A stretch of 64,000 nucleotides of DNA, taken from assembly GCA_035771175.1 (NCBI GenBank), contig CM069598.1, positions 15,934,438 through 15,998,437 on the forward strand. Direction: 5' to 3'. Source of the DNA: Paratinospora sagittata (lineage: Eukaryota > Streptophyta > Magnoliopsida > Ranunculales > Menispermaceae). The notes beneath the pieces were generated by a model. The model worked only from the letters and a program-made list of their open reading frames with translations. It was not told where the DNA came from and did not search any database. A program made the position numbers and the translations under genes. Positions 23,860 through 35,722 of this stretch are shown here, in pieces (positions within the stretch are counted from its first letter, which is position 1; every line of letters begins with the position of its first letter).

Positions 23860-25587
23860 TCACCAATAATCCCCACAGGAACATTTTCCATCCTTGAAAT
23901 GATGAAACCTCTTGTTATCTCTAACAATAAGCTCCCTGCCAACAATCTTCGACATGATTTTGATTGCATTGTGACAGTCACCACAAATCCGAAGGTTCTT
24001 GATGATTCTAAGGGGTGTTCTTGCAGGCGTACTGATCAGCCCATATGCAATAGCCAACCGTTCACTATGATACAACAATGCCTGCTCCTTAGCTTCCTGA
24101 TCAATGTCATGAAGCACATATCTTGTGTCTGGCACATAACCCGCTTCCTTCATCTGCCCGCTTAAGCCCTTCAGCTTCTCATTCACCTCACCCTTATATG
24201 GAGTTGTGCTTCGAAATTCACTGACCCTGTTCTTTCCATCCAGCATGTTAATTGCAGAGCGCTTCTTTGGTGGTGGTGTACGAATCTTGTTCTTAACAGC
24301 CTTAGAAGGATCAAGTAAAACCATCAACTCCTCAGCTCGGTCTTCAAGATCAATATCTCCATGAATTCTAGCAAAATGCCTCAATGCCTCCCAGATATGC
24401 ACAGTGGGCTCAAATGGAAGATTCGCAATGAATTCCTCTAATTCAGTAACATGCCCAGAGCTTCCAAGAACATCTATAGTTCCCAAATAATGCTCAATTC
24501 CAGGAGTAATTCCATACTCATTCTTCATCAAATCAAAGTGTATGAAACCTTCCTCTACTGCTTCTACACTAGCACAAGCTGCAAAAACTGCAACAAAAGT
24601 TTGACTATCCGGTCGAACTCCTTGCTTCCTCATCTGTTCAAACAACTGCAATCCCTCATCTCCTTGCCCGTTCATAGCATACCCATTCATCATCAAATGC
24701 CAAGACTCAAGATCCCTTTGTGGCATTCTGTTAAACACATTGCGGGCATCATTCATACTTCCACATTTCGCAAACATTTCTATCGACTTATTAATCAATT
24801 GAAGTTCACCCCTAAAAGGCGAACGGATCAAGAAATCGTGCACTTTTTTTCCTTCTTCAATCAACTTTGAATTCCCACAAGAAGTTAACAATGCGAAAAA
24901 CACATTAGAATCAGCAAGTACTCCTTGACTCATAAACTCTACAGCCTCTTTAACCTTTCCCTCTCGACATAAACCGACCAAATCAACATTTTGCGGTGGA
25001 GGAGGAGGTGGAGCTGCATTTTCTCCAACGGGTCTCTGAATCAGATCTTGACTGTTGTTCCACTGGTTATAATTAGGGTTAGGGTTTGCTCGCTGACCGT
25101 AATTCTGATCCTGATAATTAGGGCTTCCGCGTTGGGGATAAGTTTGATTCGGAGAATTCCACTGATTGGGGCTAGGGTTTCCCCGTTGAGGATAGCTTTG
25201 GTTTTGAGGATTCCACTGATTAGGGTTAGGGTTTCCACGTTGGGGATAAGTCTGATTTTGATGATTCCACTGATTAGGGTTTGGATGTGTATGAGGATTC
25301 TGCGAATTCCACTGATTAGGGTTAGGGTTAGGGTTTCCCCGCTCGGCGACGCCGGTGCCTTCGCGGTGGAAAACCCTAGAGTCAGAGGAACGGGGCATCG
25401 GATAATCATTTGGAACGGCGTAGGTACAGAGGGATTTCGACGGGAGATCGCGAAGAGAGAAAGGTGCGATTTTTAGGGATTGGTTGCGTGAACAAATAAT
25501 GAAGTAGGAAGGGAGTGGAGGGCGTACCTTGGAGAGAGTACTGATAATGGCGTTTCCCGCTCGATGAGCTGCCATTAGAGACGCCAT
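23860..25587 (-). CDS. DYW2: DYW2-type PPR-DYW organellar RNA-editing protein
   Basis: An intronless 575-residue frame matching the Arabidopsis At2g15690 (DYW2) family in length and order. Residues 1-60 are basic, Ser/Leu-rich and fit an organelle-targeting peptide. Residues about 75-190 are Asn/Pro/Gln-rich with imperfect 18-residue repeats ([18 protein letters not shown] type). A short PPR array covers about 205-400, followed by an E-like segment with LEDRAEELM. The DYW domain has GYVPDTR, the deaminase signature HSE (507-509) with CGDC (Cys 535 and 538), the second zinc motif (HH at 562-563, CSC at 569-571) and terminal DYW. In Arabidopsis DYW2 works with NUWA and E+-type PPR proteins to edit C to U in plastids and mitochondria; it is thought to supply the deaminase in trans. 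The zinc and catalytic residues are intact. MEF8-like paralogues are the alternative, but the long repeat-rich N-terminus favours DYW2. Confidence 0.93.
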   Translation of the reverse strand: MASLMAAHRAGNAIISTLSKVRPPLPSYFIICSRNQSLKIAPFSLRDLPSKSLCTYAVPNDYPMPRSSDSRVFHREGTGVAERGNPNPNPNQWNSQNPHTHPNPNQWNHQNQTYPQRGNPNPNQWNPQNQSYPQRGNPSPNQWNSPNQTYPQRGSPNYQDQNYGQRANPNPNYNQWNNSQDLIQRPVGENAAPPPPPPQNVDLVGLCREGKVKEAVEFMSQGVLADSNVFFALLTSCGNSKLIEEGKKVHDFLIRSPFRGELQLINKSIEMFAKCGSMNDARNVFNRMPQRDLESWHLMMNGYAMNGQGDEGLQLFEQMRKQGVRPDSQTFVAVFAACASVEAVEEGFIHFDLMKNEYGITPGIEHYLGTIDVLGSSGHVTELEEFIANLPFEPTVHIWEALRHFARIHGDIDLEDRAEELMVLLDPSKAVKNKIRTPPPKKRSAINMLDGKNRVSEFRSTTPYKGEVNEKLKGLSGQMKEAGYVPDTRYVLHDIDQEAKEQALLYHSERLAIAYGLISTPARTPLRIIKNLRICGDCHNAIKIMSKIVGRELIVRDNKRFHHFKDGKCSCGDYW

Positions 25588-25700
25588 TTTTGTTGCAGAA
25601 AGTCCTTGAACTCGAAAACTTGTGTGTCTATTCAGTGTTGGAGGTGATAAGGGTTTTGGGAGTGCGTTTTGGGCGAGTACGGTTGTATGTTTCTTTTAAG

Positions 25701-25712
25701 CATTTATATATA
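25701..25712 (-). promoter_or_regulatory. TATA-like box of the DYW2-type gene
   Basis: TATATAAATG on the minus strand, about 115 nt before the start codon at 25587. Only about 74 bp separate it from the LINE tail at 25786, so any further promoter elements lie in transposon sequence. Confidence 0.6.
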
Positions 25713-25785
25713 ATAAAAAATTAATATAATGATGGGTATCATATTAACTTTTAATTACTTTAATTTATATTAACAGTTATCTAAT

Positions 25786-26349
25786 TTTTTTTTTTTTTTT
25801 TAGGGAAAAAATGCCAATTCATTCGGCTTGTACAATATCTAAAATAATTGGGAGAATATCCTCCAATCAAACCTCCATTTCCTGCACACAAAGTATGCCT
25901 CAGCCTATGAGTAGCTTCATTACTCTCCCTAAAGACAAAATTGTAAGAGACAATGGGAAAATGCTTTACAAGATATTTACAATCTTCAATAATGATAAGA
26001 GAAAATTCATCAATGCTATGAGTATCTGCAATTAGAGCTTTCGTCACTTTACTAGAATCACCCTTTAAGGAAGAAACTGGAATGCCCATATCCGCAACAA
26101 AGACGAGGCTTTCTCTCATAGCCAATGCTTCAGCTACATCGGGAGGTGCGGCTCTTGGAATCTTCTTAGCCATAGCAGCCAAAACTAAGCCGGCACTGTT
26201 CCTTAATATTGCTCCAATTCCTATGTGCTATGAGTTTTTCCACTTGCCAACGTCAACATTCATTTTCAAATCATCTCCTTATGGAGGAAACCATGCATGA
26301 GCTCTACCATTATGATCATGGTGGGTAGCATGGGCTGCTCTGAACTTTT
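25786..26349 (-). pseudogene. LINE 3' end: RNase H-like (RVT_3) fragment and poly(A)
   Basis: The T-run at 25786-25800 is a poly(A) tail on the minus strand. Upstream of it the minus strand encodes an RVT_3-type domain with stops and frame breaks: a WFPP..DDLKMNVD-like start near 26270, GIGAILRNSAG, EALAMRESL, IIIEDCKYLVKHFP and FRESNEATHRL. The LINE at 35723-42540 lacks exactly this 3' part and lies on the same strand, so this may be its displaced end. Confidence 0.8.
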
Positions 26350-26495
26350 CAAGGAGGTTAAGGAGCAAGGTGGCAATATTCACTGAACAATAACTTTCAA
26401 AATAATCAACTAGATTAGTCTCTAGTTTGAGTGATAGAGTCAAAATGGTCTCGCTTAAATACCACTCTTCTAGAACAATAAGCTGTCTCTCGTTC
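26350..26495 (-). repeat. Remnant of a copia 3' LTR (module A)
   Basis: Close match to 34553-34681, the sense 3' end of the copia LTR. It includes the block TGGTATTTAAGCGAGACC and the end AATATTGCCACCTT. On its upstream side it joins a copia reverse-transcriptase start; on its downstream side it joins LINE RVT_3 sequence. Most of pol and the 5' part of this LTR are missing. Confidence 0.65.
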
Positions 26496-26496
26496 A

Positions 26497-26557
26497 CATT
26501 GCATCTCTAAAAGTTTGAGACTCACTTTCTAACATATACGTTAGAAAATCAAAACCA
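26497..26557 (-). pseudogene. copia reverse-transcriptase start, fragment
   Basis: The minus strand encodes FGFDFLTYMLESESQTFRDA, the conserved segment just before the copia reverse transcriptase. It is cut on one side by solo LTR a and on the other by the LTR remnant. Confidence 0.7.
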
Positions 26558-26562
26558 AAAGA

Positions 26563-29372
26563 TGTGACAATCTCGCACCCCGGACCACCAACCCCGCAGG
26601 AAATGGCGTGCGAAATGCCGGAGCGGGACGCCTGACGTAGGCATCTCCAACCACTCCTCAACCCCTGTAAGGTGGTTGAGACCCTACGAGCCTTATCCCA
26701 AACAACGACAAAATATAAAATGGTACTAAACAAAACTACCAACCATATTAATCATCAAAGACGAGATAATCCATAAAAATAAACCATAAATAAAACCATA
26801 ATCCCTACAGCCCATCAAGATGGACATACACAAAGTTCAAAACTATGGGTACAAAAAAAACCGTCATATGCCCACATGGTCTATCTAACAAGTCCCAACT
26901 CACCCATACTACAATGTGGTAAGTGTTATAATTACATAGTCCAAAATATAATACATTATAATTTAAAACACAGTTCAATCAAAATGCCTCTCAACTCACA
27001 TCGAGGCCTTGAATTATCTCACCGACAAGGCCCTCAAGATATGACTACTCCTTTGCCCTTATTTGGGATAAAAGGACATGAAAGAGAAAAATGAGGGTGA
27101 GCCAACGGTGCCCAGTGAATAGAATTCAAATATGCTATCAATACTCATCAATAAATATCATGTATGCATGTCAATGTGTAGCATGATTAAAAGCTCATAA
27201 CATATATATATCAAGCATTTATAATAAGTTCGATAAAAGTAAAAGCCTATCAATTTGGATCCACATTCCACTCGCATTGGGGTTACTAGTGCACGTCTAT
27301 TTCACCGTACCGTTCTCATCCCCAAATATTTCCTTTCTAAAACCTTCTCATGACAAGGTTAAGTCTCCCTATTAGCCAGATAGATGGGCCCAACCAAAGT
27401 CATAAGGTTTTCTCAAATCAATGCATCATTCAAAACATTAGAACACATTCATGCTTTCAACATACAATATATATAAGTGATATGATGACATAAAAAATAT
27501 AATCATAAATGAAGTCTACTCGCAACCAAGCCTCGCGAAAGTATCTAACCACACACGGAGACCTAACTGAATCAACCCAATCAAGGTCCTGAAACATTCA
27601 TCAATATCCAACCATACATCAATTCCTATGTTCAATCACATAAACATTACACATCAACTTTAAATCAACCCACAAATAGACAACAGGCCTAAATCCCATC
27701 TAATCCCATGACTTAACTCAAATCACATGACTTAGGCCTCTAATGCATAGTTCTCATTCATAAACCATTCAATTAATCAAAAATACTGATTTTTAATTCC
27801 TTAGGCATAAACATGCCCAAATTGGGCCATTTGATCACAAGTAGGCCTAACCCATGATATGGTCACAACCACCTAATCAGTAGCATAATCAACCATAATC
27901 ATGCTTAATTAGATATAAATTGCATCAATTCAATGATTCTAGGCCAAAAACATCAAAAACCCTAAAATATGAAATTTTCCATACTTAGGCCATATTGTCG
28001 ATTTACACTAGGTCACCATGTTCAGCCATGTATATCACTGATTTTGCATCATGGGTTCATCAACAATGGCAACTAGGTCAACATAGTTGACATGCAAGCT
28101 ATTTGGAAATGTCTAAATTCATATTCTAAATTTAGGTCTAATACAAACAACCCTACCAATTTTTCATTTAATATTCTGTTCAGATGTATCAAGCTACCAA
28201 CAGAAATACTTAATCATAAAATCAACCGTACAGATTGAAGTATGTTAAGAAGCAAACCTTCTCTCCAAAATTCAGCTCAATCCAACGGTGGACCGAAGAG
28301 ATAGGGTCTTTGATGAACAAGTCTATAATCAGACAATTTCTCCTTTCCTGCTGCAAATACTTGAATTCATATGACTATATCACACAAAATACTTGACCCA
28401 TCAACATCTCAATAGTTCGTAATGCAGAAATATTAGTTTTGAACCATCTTCTGAAATATCATATCATTCTAACAGTAGGTTTAGGAGATCTATCAGTTTG
28501 ATCTAAACTGCGCGAGAAATTCAAACTTCCCGACTAGCTTTGTTTGGGAGGTTATATCTCTCAGAAGAAAACTCCAATCAAGATCTCCACCGAATTGAAT
28601 AAATAACCATAAGATATGAACTGTCTGACAAAGTTTGAGCTCAATCTGACCATATATCACCAAGATCCAGTACTTTGATGAAAACGTTGTTGAGGCTTCC
28701 CTCAAAGCAACTTCCTCTTTCTTTATCTTTTTCTTTCCTTTCTCTTCTTTTTTCCTTTCCCTCCACTCATCTCACTCTCTAGGACTTCCTTGGAGAAGAG
28801 AAGTGGGGCATGGGACACTTGTCCACTCTCATGCACCAACTTGACATGTGTTGGGGAAGAGAAATGGGGCATGAGACACTTGTGCACTCTCATGCACCAA
28901 CTTGACATGTGTTGGTCTCATGCACCAACTTGACATGTGTTGGAGAAGAGAAATGGGGCATGGGACACTTGTCCATTCTCATGCACCAACTTGACATGTG
29001 TTGGTCTCATACTACACATACCAACCACATGTACTTTAACCAACTTCATGCTTCCATGTATTTTAAATGCCCAATCTATCTAATACACCAAATTTTCATT
29101 CTCATTTATCCTTTTATTTAATCAATCCTAACCCATATCAATTCATGGTTTAATGGGCCCATGCATATATAATAACACATGCATTATACTTTAATTTAAC
29201 ATGACCCATATACAATTTATAGTGCACATATTTATATACATTATCAAGCATCAAATATACAAACATTAAACAACCATCAAACAAACACCAAACATATGAA
29301 GGCAAACACATAGAGTTTGGGCAAAATACAATTGGGTTATGGGCTAGATGAAATAATTTTCCGGGCGTCACA
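26563..29372 (-). mobile_element. Solo LTR a
   Basis: Starts TGTGACAATCTCGCACCCC and ends CCGGGCGTCACA, with a perfect 5-bp TSD AAAGA (26558-26562 and 29373-29377). It is 2810 bp with no coding domain and interrupts a copia pol frame. On the minus strand a donor-like AGAAG|GTTTGC lies at 28257. The acceptor position near 27080 reads TTTCATG, where copy b has TTTCAG. A short minisatellite with the word CACCAACTTGACATGTGTTG occupies about 28790-29010. Confidence 0.92.
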
Positions 29373-29377
29373 AAAGA

Positions 29378-31673
29378 TTTCGCAACTTTAGCCCTTTAAC
29401 TACGTCTAGGTTCATCCTTTAAATCTTTATTTGAAGAATTACTACTGCTATTTGCAGTCTCATAAGTTCTTTTATTGGAACTTAGCTCTTGCATCTTTTT
29501 ATTTGGAAAAATATGCTAAAAACATGATGCATTTTTAGATTCCATAATTGTATTCACATGTATATCATAAATATCTGATTTGTATACAAGGAACCTATAT
29601 GCACTACTGTTATGAACATAACCAATGAATATACAATCAATGGTTTTAGGCCCTATCTTGACCTTTTTAGGTTCAGGTATTGATACCTTAACTAAACACC
29701 CCCACACTTTGAAATATTTATAGGAAGGTTTCTGACCTTTCCACAACTCATAAGGAGTGACATCCTTCTTTTTACACGGTATTTTGTTAAGAATGTATTT
29801 AGCAGAGAGAATTGCTTCCCCCCACATATTCTGAGGTAATCCAGAACTTATCAACATGACATTCATCATTTCTTTCAATATTCGTTGGCAATACCATTCG
29901 ATTGAGGCGAATAAGAAGCGATTGTTTAATGAATAATGCTATGTTCTTGACAGAACGCACCAAAATGTGCTTCATATTCACCACCTCCGTCGCTTTTTAT
30001 TGCCTTTATCTTTTTACCAAGTTGATTTTCAATCTCATTCTTATAATGTTTGAATACTTCTAAAGCTTCATCTTTGCTTTTAAGCAAATAAACATAACAA
30101 TATCTTGTATTGTCATCAATAAAAGTAATAAAATACTTTTTTCCACCTCTAGTTTGTACAAATTTTAAGTCACATATATCGCTGTGAATTAATTCTAGAG
30201 GTTCAGTGTTTCTTTCAACTGAATGAAATGGTGTTTTAGTTAACTTTGCCTCAACACATTTCACACTTATGATTTGGATCAATTTGATAATTAGGTAATA
30301 ATTCTAAATTCATCAATTTTCGTAATGAATTAAAATTAACATGTCCTAATCTATCATGCCATAAACAAGAAGGCTCCAAAATAGAAGATGAATCTTTATT
30401 ATCTTCAAAGTTGCGAATTACAGACATTGTATTCATTTTGAATAATCCCCTTTCTAAGTACCCCTTTCCCATAAATACACTATTTTTGGAAAGTACAAAT
30501 TTATTGGAGTCAAAGACCATCCTAAAACCACTTTTGCACAACAGTGAGCTTGAAACAAGATTCTTCCGGATGTCAGGTACATGCAACACATCGATCAAGG
30601 TGATTTCTTTTCCTGAGGTCATCTTGAGAACCACCTTCCCAAGACCTGTTATTGCTGAAATTGTTGAATTGCCCATGATTAGATTATGTCCTCTTATTGC
30701 TGTATAAGAGGAAAACATGTTCTTATCAGCATAGACATGTCGGGTGGCTCCAATATCAATCCACCACTCTCTGGGTTCATCAACCATGTTGGCTTCAAAA
30801 ACCACAGCAGATAGCATCATGTCAGCTACATCTTCAATCTTCTCCTTAGTCATATTGACTTGATCGTTCTTGGACTTGCCTTTCAATCAACAATCTTTGG
30901 CTTTGTGCCCTTATTTTTGGCAATTATAGCACTTGCCATTGAACTTTTGGACTTTGCCTTTCTTTTGGGCCTGACTATCACCAGTATGCTTGCGCTTCTT
31001 GTTTTTGGTGTGCTTTCCCTCAACAAGATTAACTTTAGGCTCTGTAGGGTCTCTAGTTTTCTTGTCGTGACTTTTATTGTCTTGTTCAATCAGCTGTCTG
31101 ACAATAAGGTCCTCAAGTCCCATCTCATTACGCTTGTGCTTGAGATATTTCTTGGAATCTTTCCAAGTAGGTGGCAACTTCTTAATAATCGCAACCACTT
31201 GAAAAGATTCACTCAAAGGCATTCTCTCAGCATGAATCTCATGGAGAATAATCTATAACTCTTGAACTTGATCCAGCACAGTATTTGAGTCTAACATCTT
31301 GTAATCAAGGAACCTGCTGACCACAAATTTCTTATGGCCAGCATCTTCAGTCTTGTATTTTTTATCCAAAGAATTCCAGAGTTTCTTGGCAATACGGATT
31401 GTACTATACACAATATACAATGTATTTTTAGCCCATTCTGTATGTAGTTTTTGCATAGAAAATCAGAGTGTCTCCATGCTTAAATTACAACAATGACATG
31501 TTTGTCAGTCTCATCATCTCTCAGTTCAGGTTCGTCTTCATTTAACACCTTGACCAAGTTGTGGGTGGTCAGGTAAAATAGAATCTTCTGTTGCCACCTT
31601 TTGAAGCCAATGCCAGCGAACTTATTTGGCTTCTCAGGTTTCACAGAAGCAGTAGTTGGTTTAGGGGCAGAGT
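29378..31673 (-). pseudogene. Ty1/copia gag-protease-integrase remnant
   Basis: Decayed copia polyprotein broken by several stops and shifts, read right to left. Gag lies at 31673-30911 and contains NKFAGIGFKRWQQK and KKLWNSLDKKY. A zinc knuckle starts CYNCQK near 30915, where a stop interrupts it. A protease-like WWIDIGATRHV is near 30766; the active-site triad reads DIG, not the usual DTG/DSG. GAG-pre-integrase has LWHDRLGH. The integrase core has HSDICD and KSDGGGEY, and the C-terminal part (29878-29516) has WGEAILSAKYILN and WGCLVKV. The style is that of the TNT1-94-like group. Solo LTRs a and b flank it by their own later insertion and are not its LTRs. Confidence 0.9.
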
Positions 31674-31678
31674 CTATC

Positions 31679-34512
31679 TGTGGCGACCCCGCACCCCGGA
31701 CCACCAACCCCTCAGGGAATGGCGTGCGAAATGCCGGGACGGGACGCCCGGCGTAGGCATCTCCGACCACTCCTCAACTCCCGTGAGGTGGTTTAGACCC
31801 TACGAGCCTTATCTCAAATAACGACATAATATCAAAAGGTACTAAACAAAATTACCCACCGTATTAATCATCCAAGACAAGAGATAGTCCATAAAAATGA
31901 TCCATAAATAAAATCATAATCCCTACAGTCCATTAAAATTGACATACACATAAAGTCCAAAATTGTGGGTACAAATAAAAATCGTCATATGCCCACATGG
32001 TCTATCCAACAAGTCCCAACTCACCCATACTACAATGTGGTAAGTATTATAATTACATAATCCAAAATATAATACTTCATAATTTAAAACACAATTCAAT
32101 CAAAATGCCTCTCAACTCACATCGAGGCTTTGGATTCTCTCGCAGGCAAGGCCCTCAAGATATAACTACTCCTTTGCCCTTATTCGGGACAGAAGGACCT
32201 GAAAGAGGAAAATGAGGGTGAGCCAACGGTGCCCAGTGAATAGAATTCAAATATGCTATCAATACTCATCAATAAATATCATGTATGCATGTCAATGTGT
32301 AGCATGATTAAAAGCTCATAACATATAGATATCAACCATTTATAATAAGTTCGATGCAAGTAAAAGCTTATCAATTTGGATCCACATTCCACATGCATTG
32401 GGTTACTAGTGCACGTCTATTTCACCGTACCGTTGACCCCAATATCTTCCTTTCCTAAAACCCTCCTATGACAAGGTTAAGTCCCCATATTAGCCAGATA
32501 GATGGGCCCAACCAAAGTCATAAGGTTTTCTCAAATCAATGCATCATTCAAAACATTAGAACACATTCATGCTTTCAACATACAATATATAAGTGATATG
32601 ATGACATAAAAGATATAATCATAAATGAAGTCTACTCACAACCAAGCCTCGTGAGAGTATTTAACCACACACGACCACCAAACCGAATCAACCCAATCAA
32701 GATCCTGAAACATACATCAATATCCTACCATACATCAATTTCTATGTTCAATCACATAGACATTACACATCAACCCTAAATCAGCCCACATATAAACAAT
32801 AGGCCTAAATCCCATCTAATCCCATCATTCAACTCAAATCACATGACTTAGGCCTCTAATGTATAGTTCTCATACATAAACCATTCTATTAATCAAAAAT
32901 ACTGATTTTCAATTCCTTAGGCATAAACATGCCCAAATTGGGTCACTTGATCACAAGTAGGCCTAACCCATGATATGGTCACAACCACCAAATCAGTAGC
33001 ATAATCAACTCTAATCATGCTTAATTAAACATAAGTTGCATCAATTCAATGATTTTAGGCCAAGAGCATCAAAATCCCTAAAATATGAAATTTTTCATAC
33101 TTAGGCCATATTGCCGATTTACACTAGGTCACCATGTTCAGCCATGTATATCACTGATTTTGCATCATGGTTTCATCAACAATGACAACTAGGTCAACAT
33201 AGTTGCCATGCAAGCTATTTGGAAAGGTCTAAGTTCATATTCTAAATTTAGGTCTAATACAAGCAACCCTACCAATTCTTCATTTACTATTCTGTTAAGA
33301 TGTATCAATATACCAACAGAAAGATGTAATCACAAAATCAACCGTACAGATTGAAGTATATGAAGAAACAAACCTTCTGTCCAAATATCAGCTCAATCCA
33401 ACAGTGGACCGAAAAGATAAGTATATTTGATGAACAAGTCTCTAATTAGACAATTTCTCCTTTCCTGCTGCAAATACTCAAACTCAGATGACTATATCAC
33501 ACAAAATACTAAATGCATAAACATCTCACCGTTCAGAATACATAAGTATCAGTTATAAACTACATACCCAAATTTGATATCCATCCAACGGTAGATTGAG
33601 GAGATCTACAAGTTTGACCGAAACGGTGCGAGAAATCCAGACTTTCCGACCAGCATTGTTTGAGAGGTTATATCTCTTAGACGAAACCTCTGATCAAGAT
33701 CTCCACCGACCAGAATGAATAACCATAAGCTACGAACTTGCTGACAAATTTTAAGCTCAATCGGACCATGTATTCCAAAGATCCAGCTCTTTGATGAAAA
33801 TGTCGCAGAGATCTTCCTCCTGCAACTCCCTCCTTCTTTATCTTCTTCTTTCCTTTCTCTTCTTTTCTTTCTCTTCTTTTTTTCCTTTCTCTCCACTCAC
33901 CTCTTTCTAGCACTTCCTTGATTCCCTCCTCCATTCACCTCACTTTCTAGCACATTCTTGGATTCTCTCCTCCACTCACCTCATTTTCTAGCACAATCTT
34001 GGATTCTCTCCTCTACTCACCTCATTTTGTAGCACATTCTTGGATTCTCTCCTCCACTCACCTCACTTTCTAGCACATTCTTGGATTAGAGAAGTGGGCA
34101 TGGGACACTTGTCCACTTTCATGCACCAACCTTCACATGTGTTGGTCTCATACTACCCATACCAACCACATGTACTTTAACCAATCTCATGCTTCCATGT
34201 ATTTTAAATGTTCAATCCATTTAATACACCAAATTTTCATTCTCATTTATCCTTTTATTCAATCAATCCTAACCCATATCAATTCATGGTTTGATGGGCC
34301 CATGCATAAATAATAACATATGCATTATACTTTAATTTAACATGACCCATATACAATTTATGATACACATATTTATATACATTGTCAAGCATCAACTATA
34401 CAAACATTAAACAACCATCAAACAAACACCAAACATATCAAGGCAACACATAGAGTTTGGGCAAAATGCAATTGGGTTATGGGCTAGATGAAATAATTTT
34501 CGGGGCGTCACA
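31679..34512 (-). mobile_element. Solo LTR b, inserted at the start of copia gag
   Basis: Starts TGTGGCGACCCC and ends GGGGCGTCACA, with a perfect TSD CTATC (31674-31678 and 34513-34517). It is 2834 bp and the same subfamily as a and c. The gag frame resumes on the other side of the insert. Minus-strand donor-like AGAAG|GTTTG at 33373 and acceptor-like CCTCTTTCAG|G at 32199 bracket 1175 nt. It carries a 46-bp minisatellite, about four units, at 33895-34090, absent from a and c. Confidence 0.93.
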
Positions 34513-34549
34513 CTATCTCCATTAGCATAAATGTTTTAAGATTGTTGAC

Positions 34550-35470
34550 TGTAAGGTGGCAATATTCACTGAACAATAGCTTTCAAAATAATCTACAAGA
34601 TTAGTCTCCAGTCTGAGTGGTGAAGTTAAAATGGTCTCGCTTAAATACCACTCTTCTAGAACAACAAGTTGTCTCCTGTTCACTATTTAAAGGTACTAGG
34701 GACAATACTTAAACTAGATCAATTATATCTATCTCCTTAAGACAATTATATCCCATTTAGGTGTTCACGATGTATGACACTTGTCTCCCAGGATACAACA
34801 ATCTGCTTCTTGTGACAACAACACTTGAACTCACAAGAGTAATCGAACCAAAAATTGGTTGTACTCACTCAGAAAAGAATGCTAAAAGCAGAGAAGAGAG
34901 AAGAGAAGAAAATTCAGAGATTCTAGAATTTTCTAGGATGATTTTCTGAGTTGTGGAAGACTCTTTTTATAGGCAAATCGTGGTTGTACATGGTGCCTGT
35001 TTCTGCATCGTTGGATCGAGTCTGATTGCCTTTAGACGCGATCTGACGCATTTGTTTGATGGAGCCGATCTTACACCATTGGATCGTATCTGATTGATTT
35101 AGGTGCAATCTAACGGCTCCGCTCGTCGCAACCAATCCCGTGCGATTTGACGGTCCCAATCAACGCATTTGATCCCACACCGTCGGATCTTCGTACATCG
35201 CACCTAGACAAATAACTACATTCATTGTATTTGGACATTCCAGATCAGATCTTTCACGGATGCATCTCATTCGTCCGATCTGCCTCGATCTCTGAAAATG
35301 AAAAGCTCCCCAGCTCCTCGCTACGATGGGTACGTGCAAAGTGCAAAGTGCTGTGCTTCTAATGTGCCCTAAGTCGCCCAATCACCCTCGCACAAGCGCG
35401 CGAGGGGTGAGCTCTCCTTGTGTGTGTGTGTTAGCTGAAATTTAAGTGTAGTATTCTAGCTACACTTACA
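34550..35470 (-). mobile_element. copia 5' LTR
   Basis: On the minus strand it begins TGTAAGTGTAGC (from 35470) and ends CCACCTTACA (34550), a TGTAAG...CTTACA pair of inverted ends, 921 bp. A TATA box (CTATAAAAAGAG) lies at 34965-34972. The gag start codon follows the LTR end by roughly 20 nt, which leaves little room for a primer-binding site. A PBS-like TGGTATTTAAGCGAGACC lies inside the LTR instead, so the exact 3' boundary is uncertain. Confidence 0.6.
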
Positions 35471-35722
35471 GGTAAACAATTAGAATTCTATATATTCCAT
35501 GTGGAACTAAAAGATTGTTTTCAAATTTCACCATTTTACACATATCAAGTGGCTACTTTAGACTCAATTTATCATTCATATATAAATGGGTATAGCTAAA
35601 TACTTATATATTCTTAATCTTCATATATTAAAAATTTGTAATTAACTTGGTTCCACCCAAAATCGCTTGTGTATCCCACTTTAATATTTAGCTGAAAATG
35701 GTGAAAAACCATATTTAATTAC
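35471..35722. other. AT-rich spacer between copia LTR and LINE
   Basis: AT-rich sequence with no recognisable frame. It could be diverged LINE linker or flanking DNA. Confidence 0.3.

Noticed and set aside
25070..25340. Interstitial telomere-like repeats (TTAGGGTTAGGG)
   Set aside because: These are the reverse complement of codons for Asn-Pro repeats in the DYW2-like protein, not a telomeric array.
25041..25409. Long frames antisense or out of frame within the DYW2-like gene (also 24991-25476 plus)
   Set aside because: Shadows of the repeat-rich coding sequence; composition is Ile/Arg-biased with no family motif.
30411..31258. Plus-strand frames of 98 and 132 codons
   Set aside because: Antisense shadows of the copia gag/protease region.
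26563..34512. Solo LTRs a and b as the two LTRs of one element enclosing the copia genes
   Set aside because: Each has its own, different TSD (AAAGA and CTATC), and the copia frames continue across both insertions, so they are separate later insertions.
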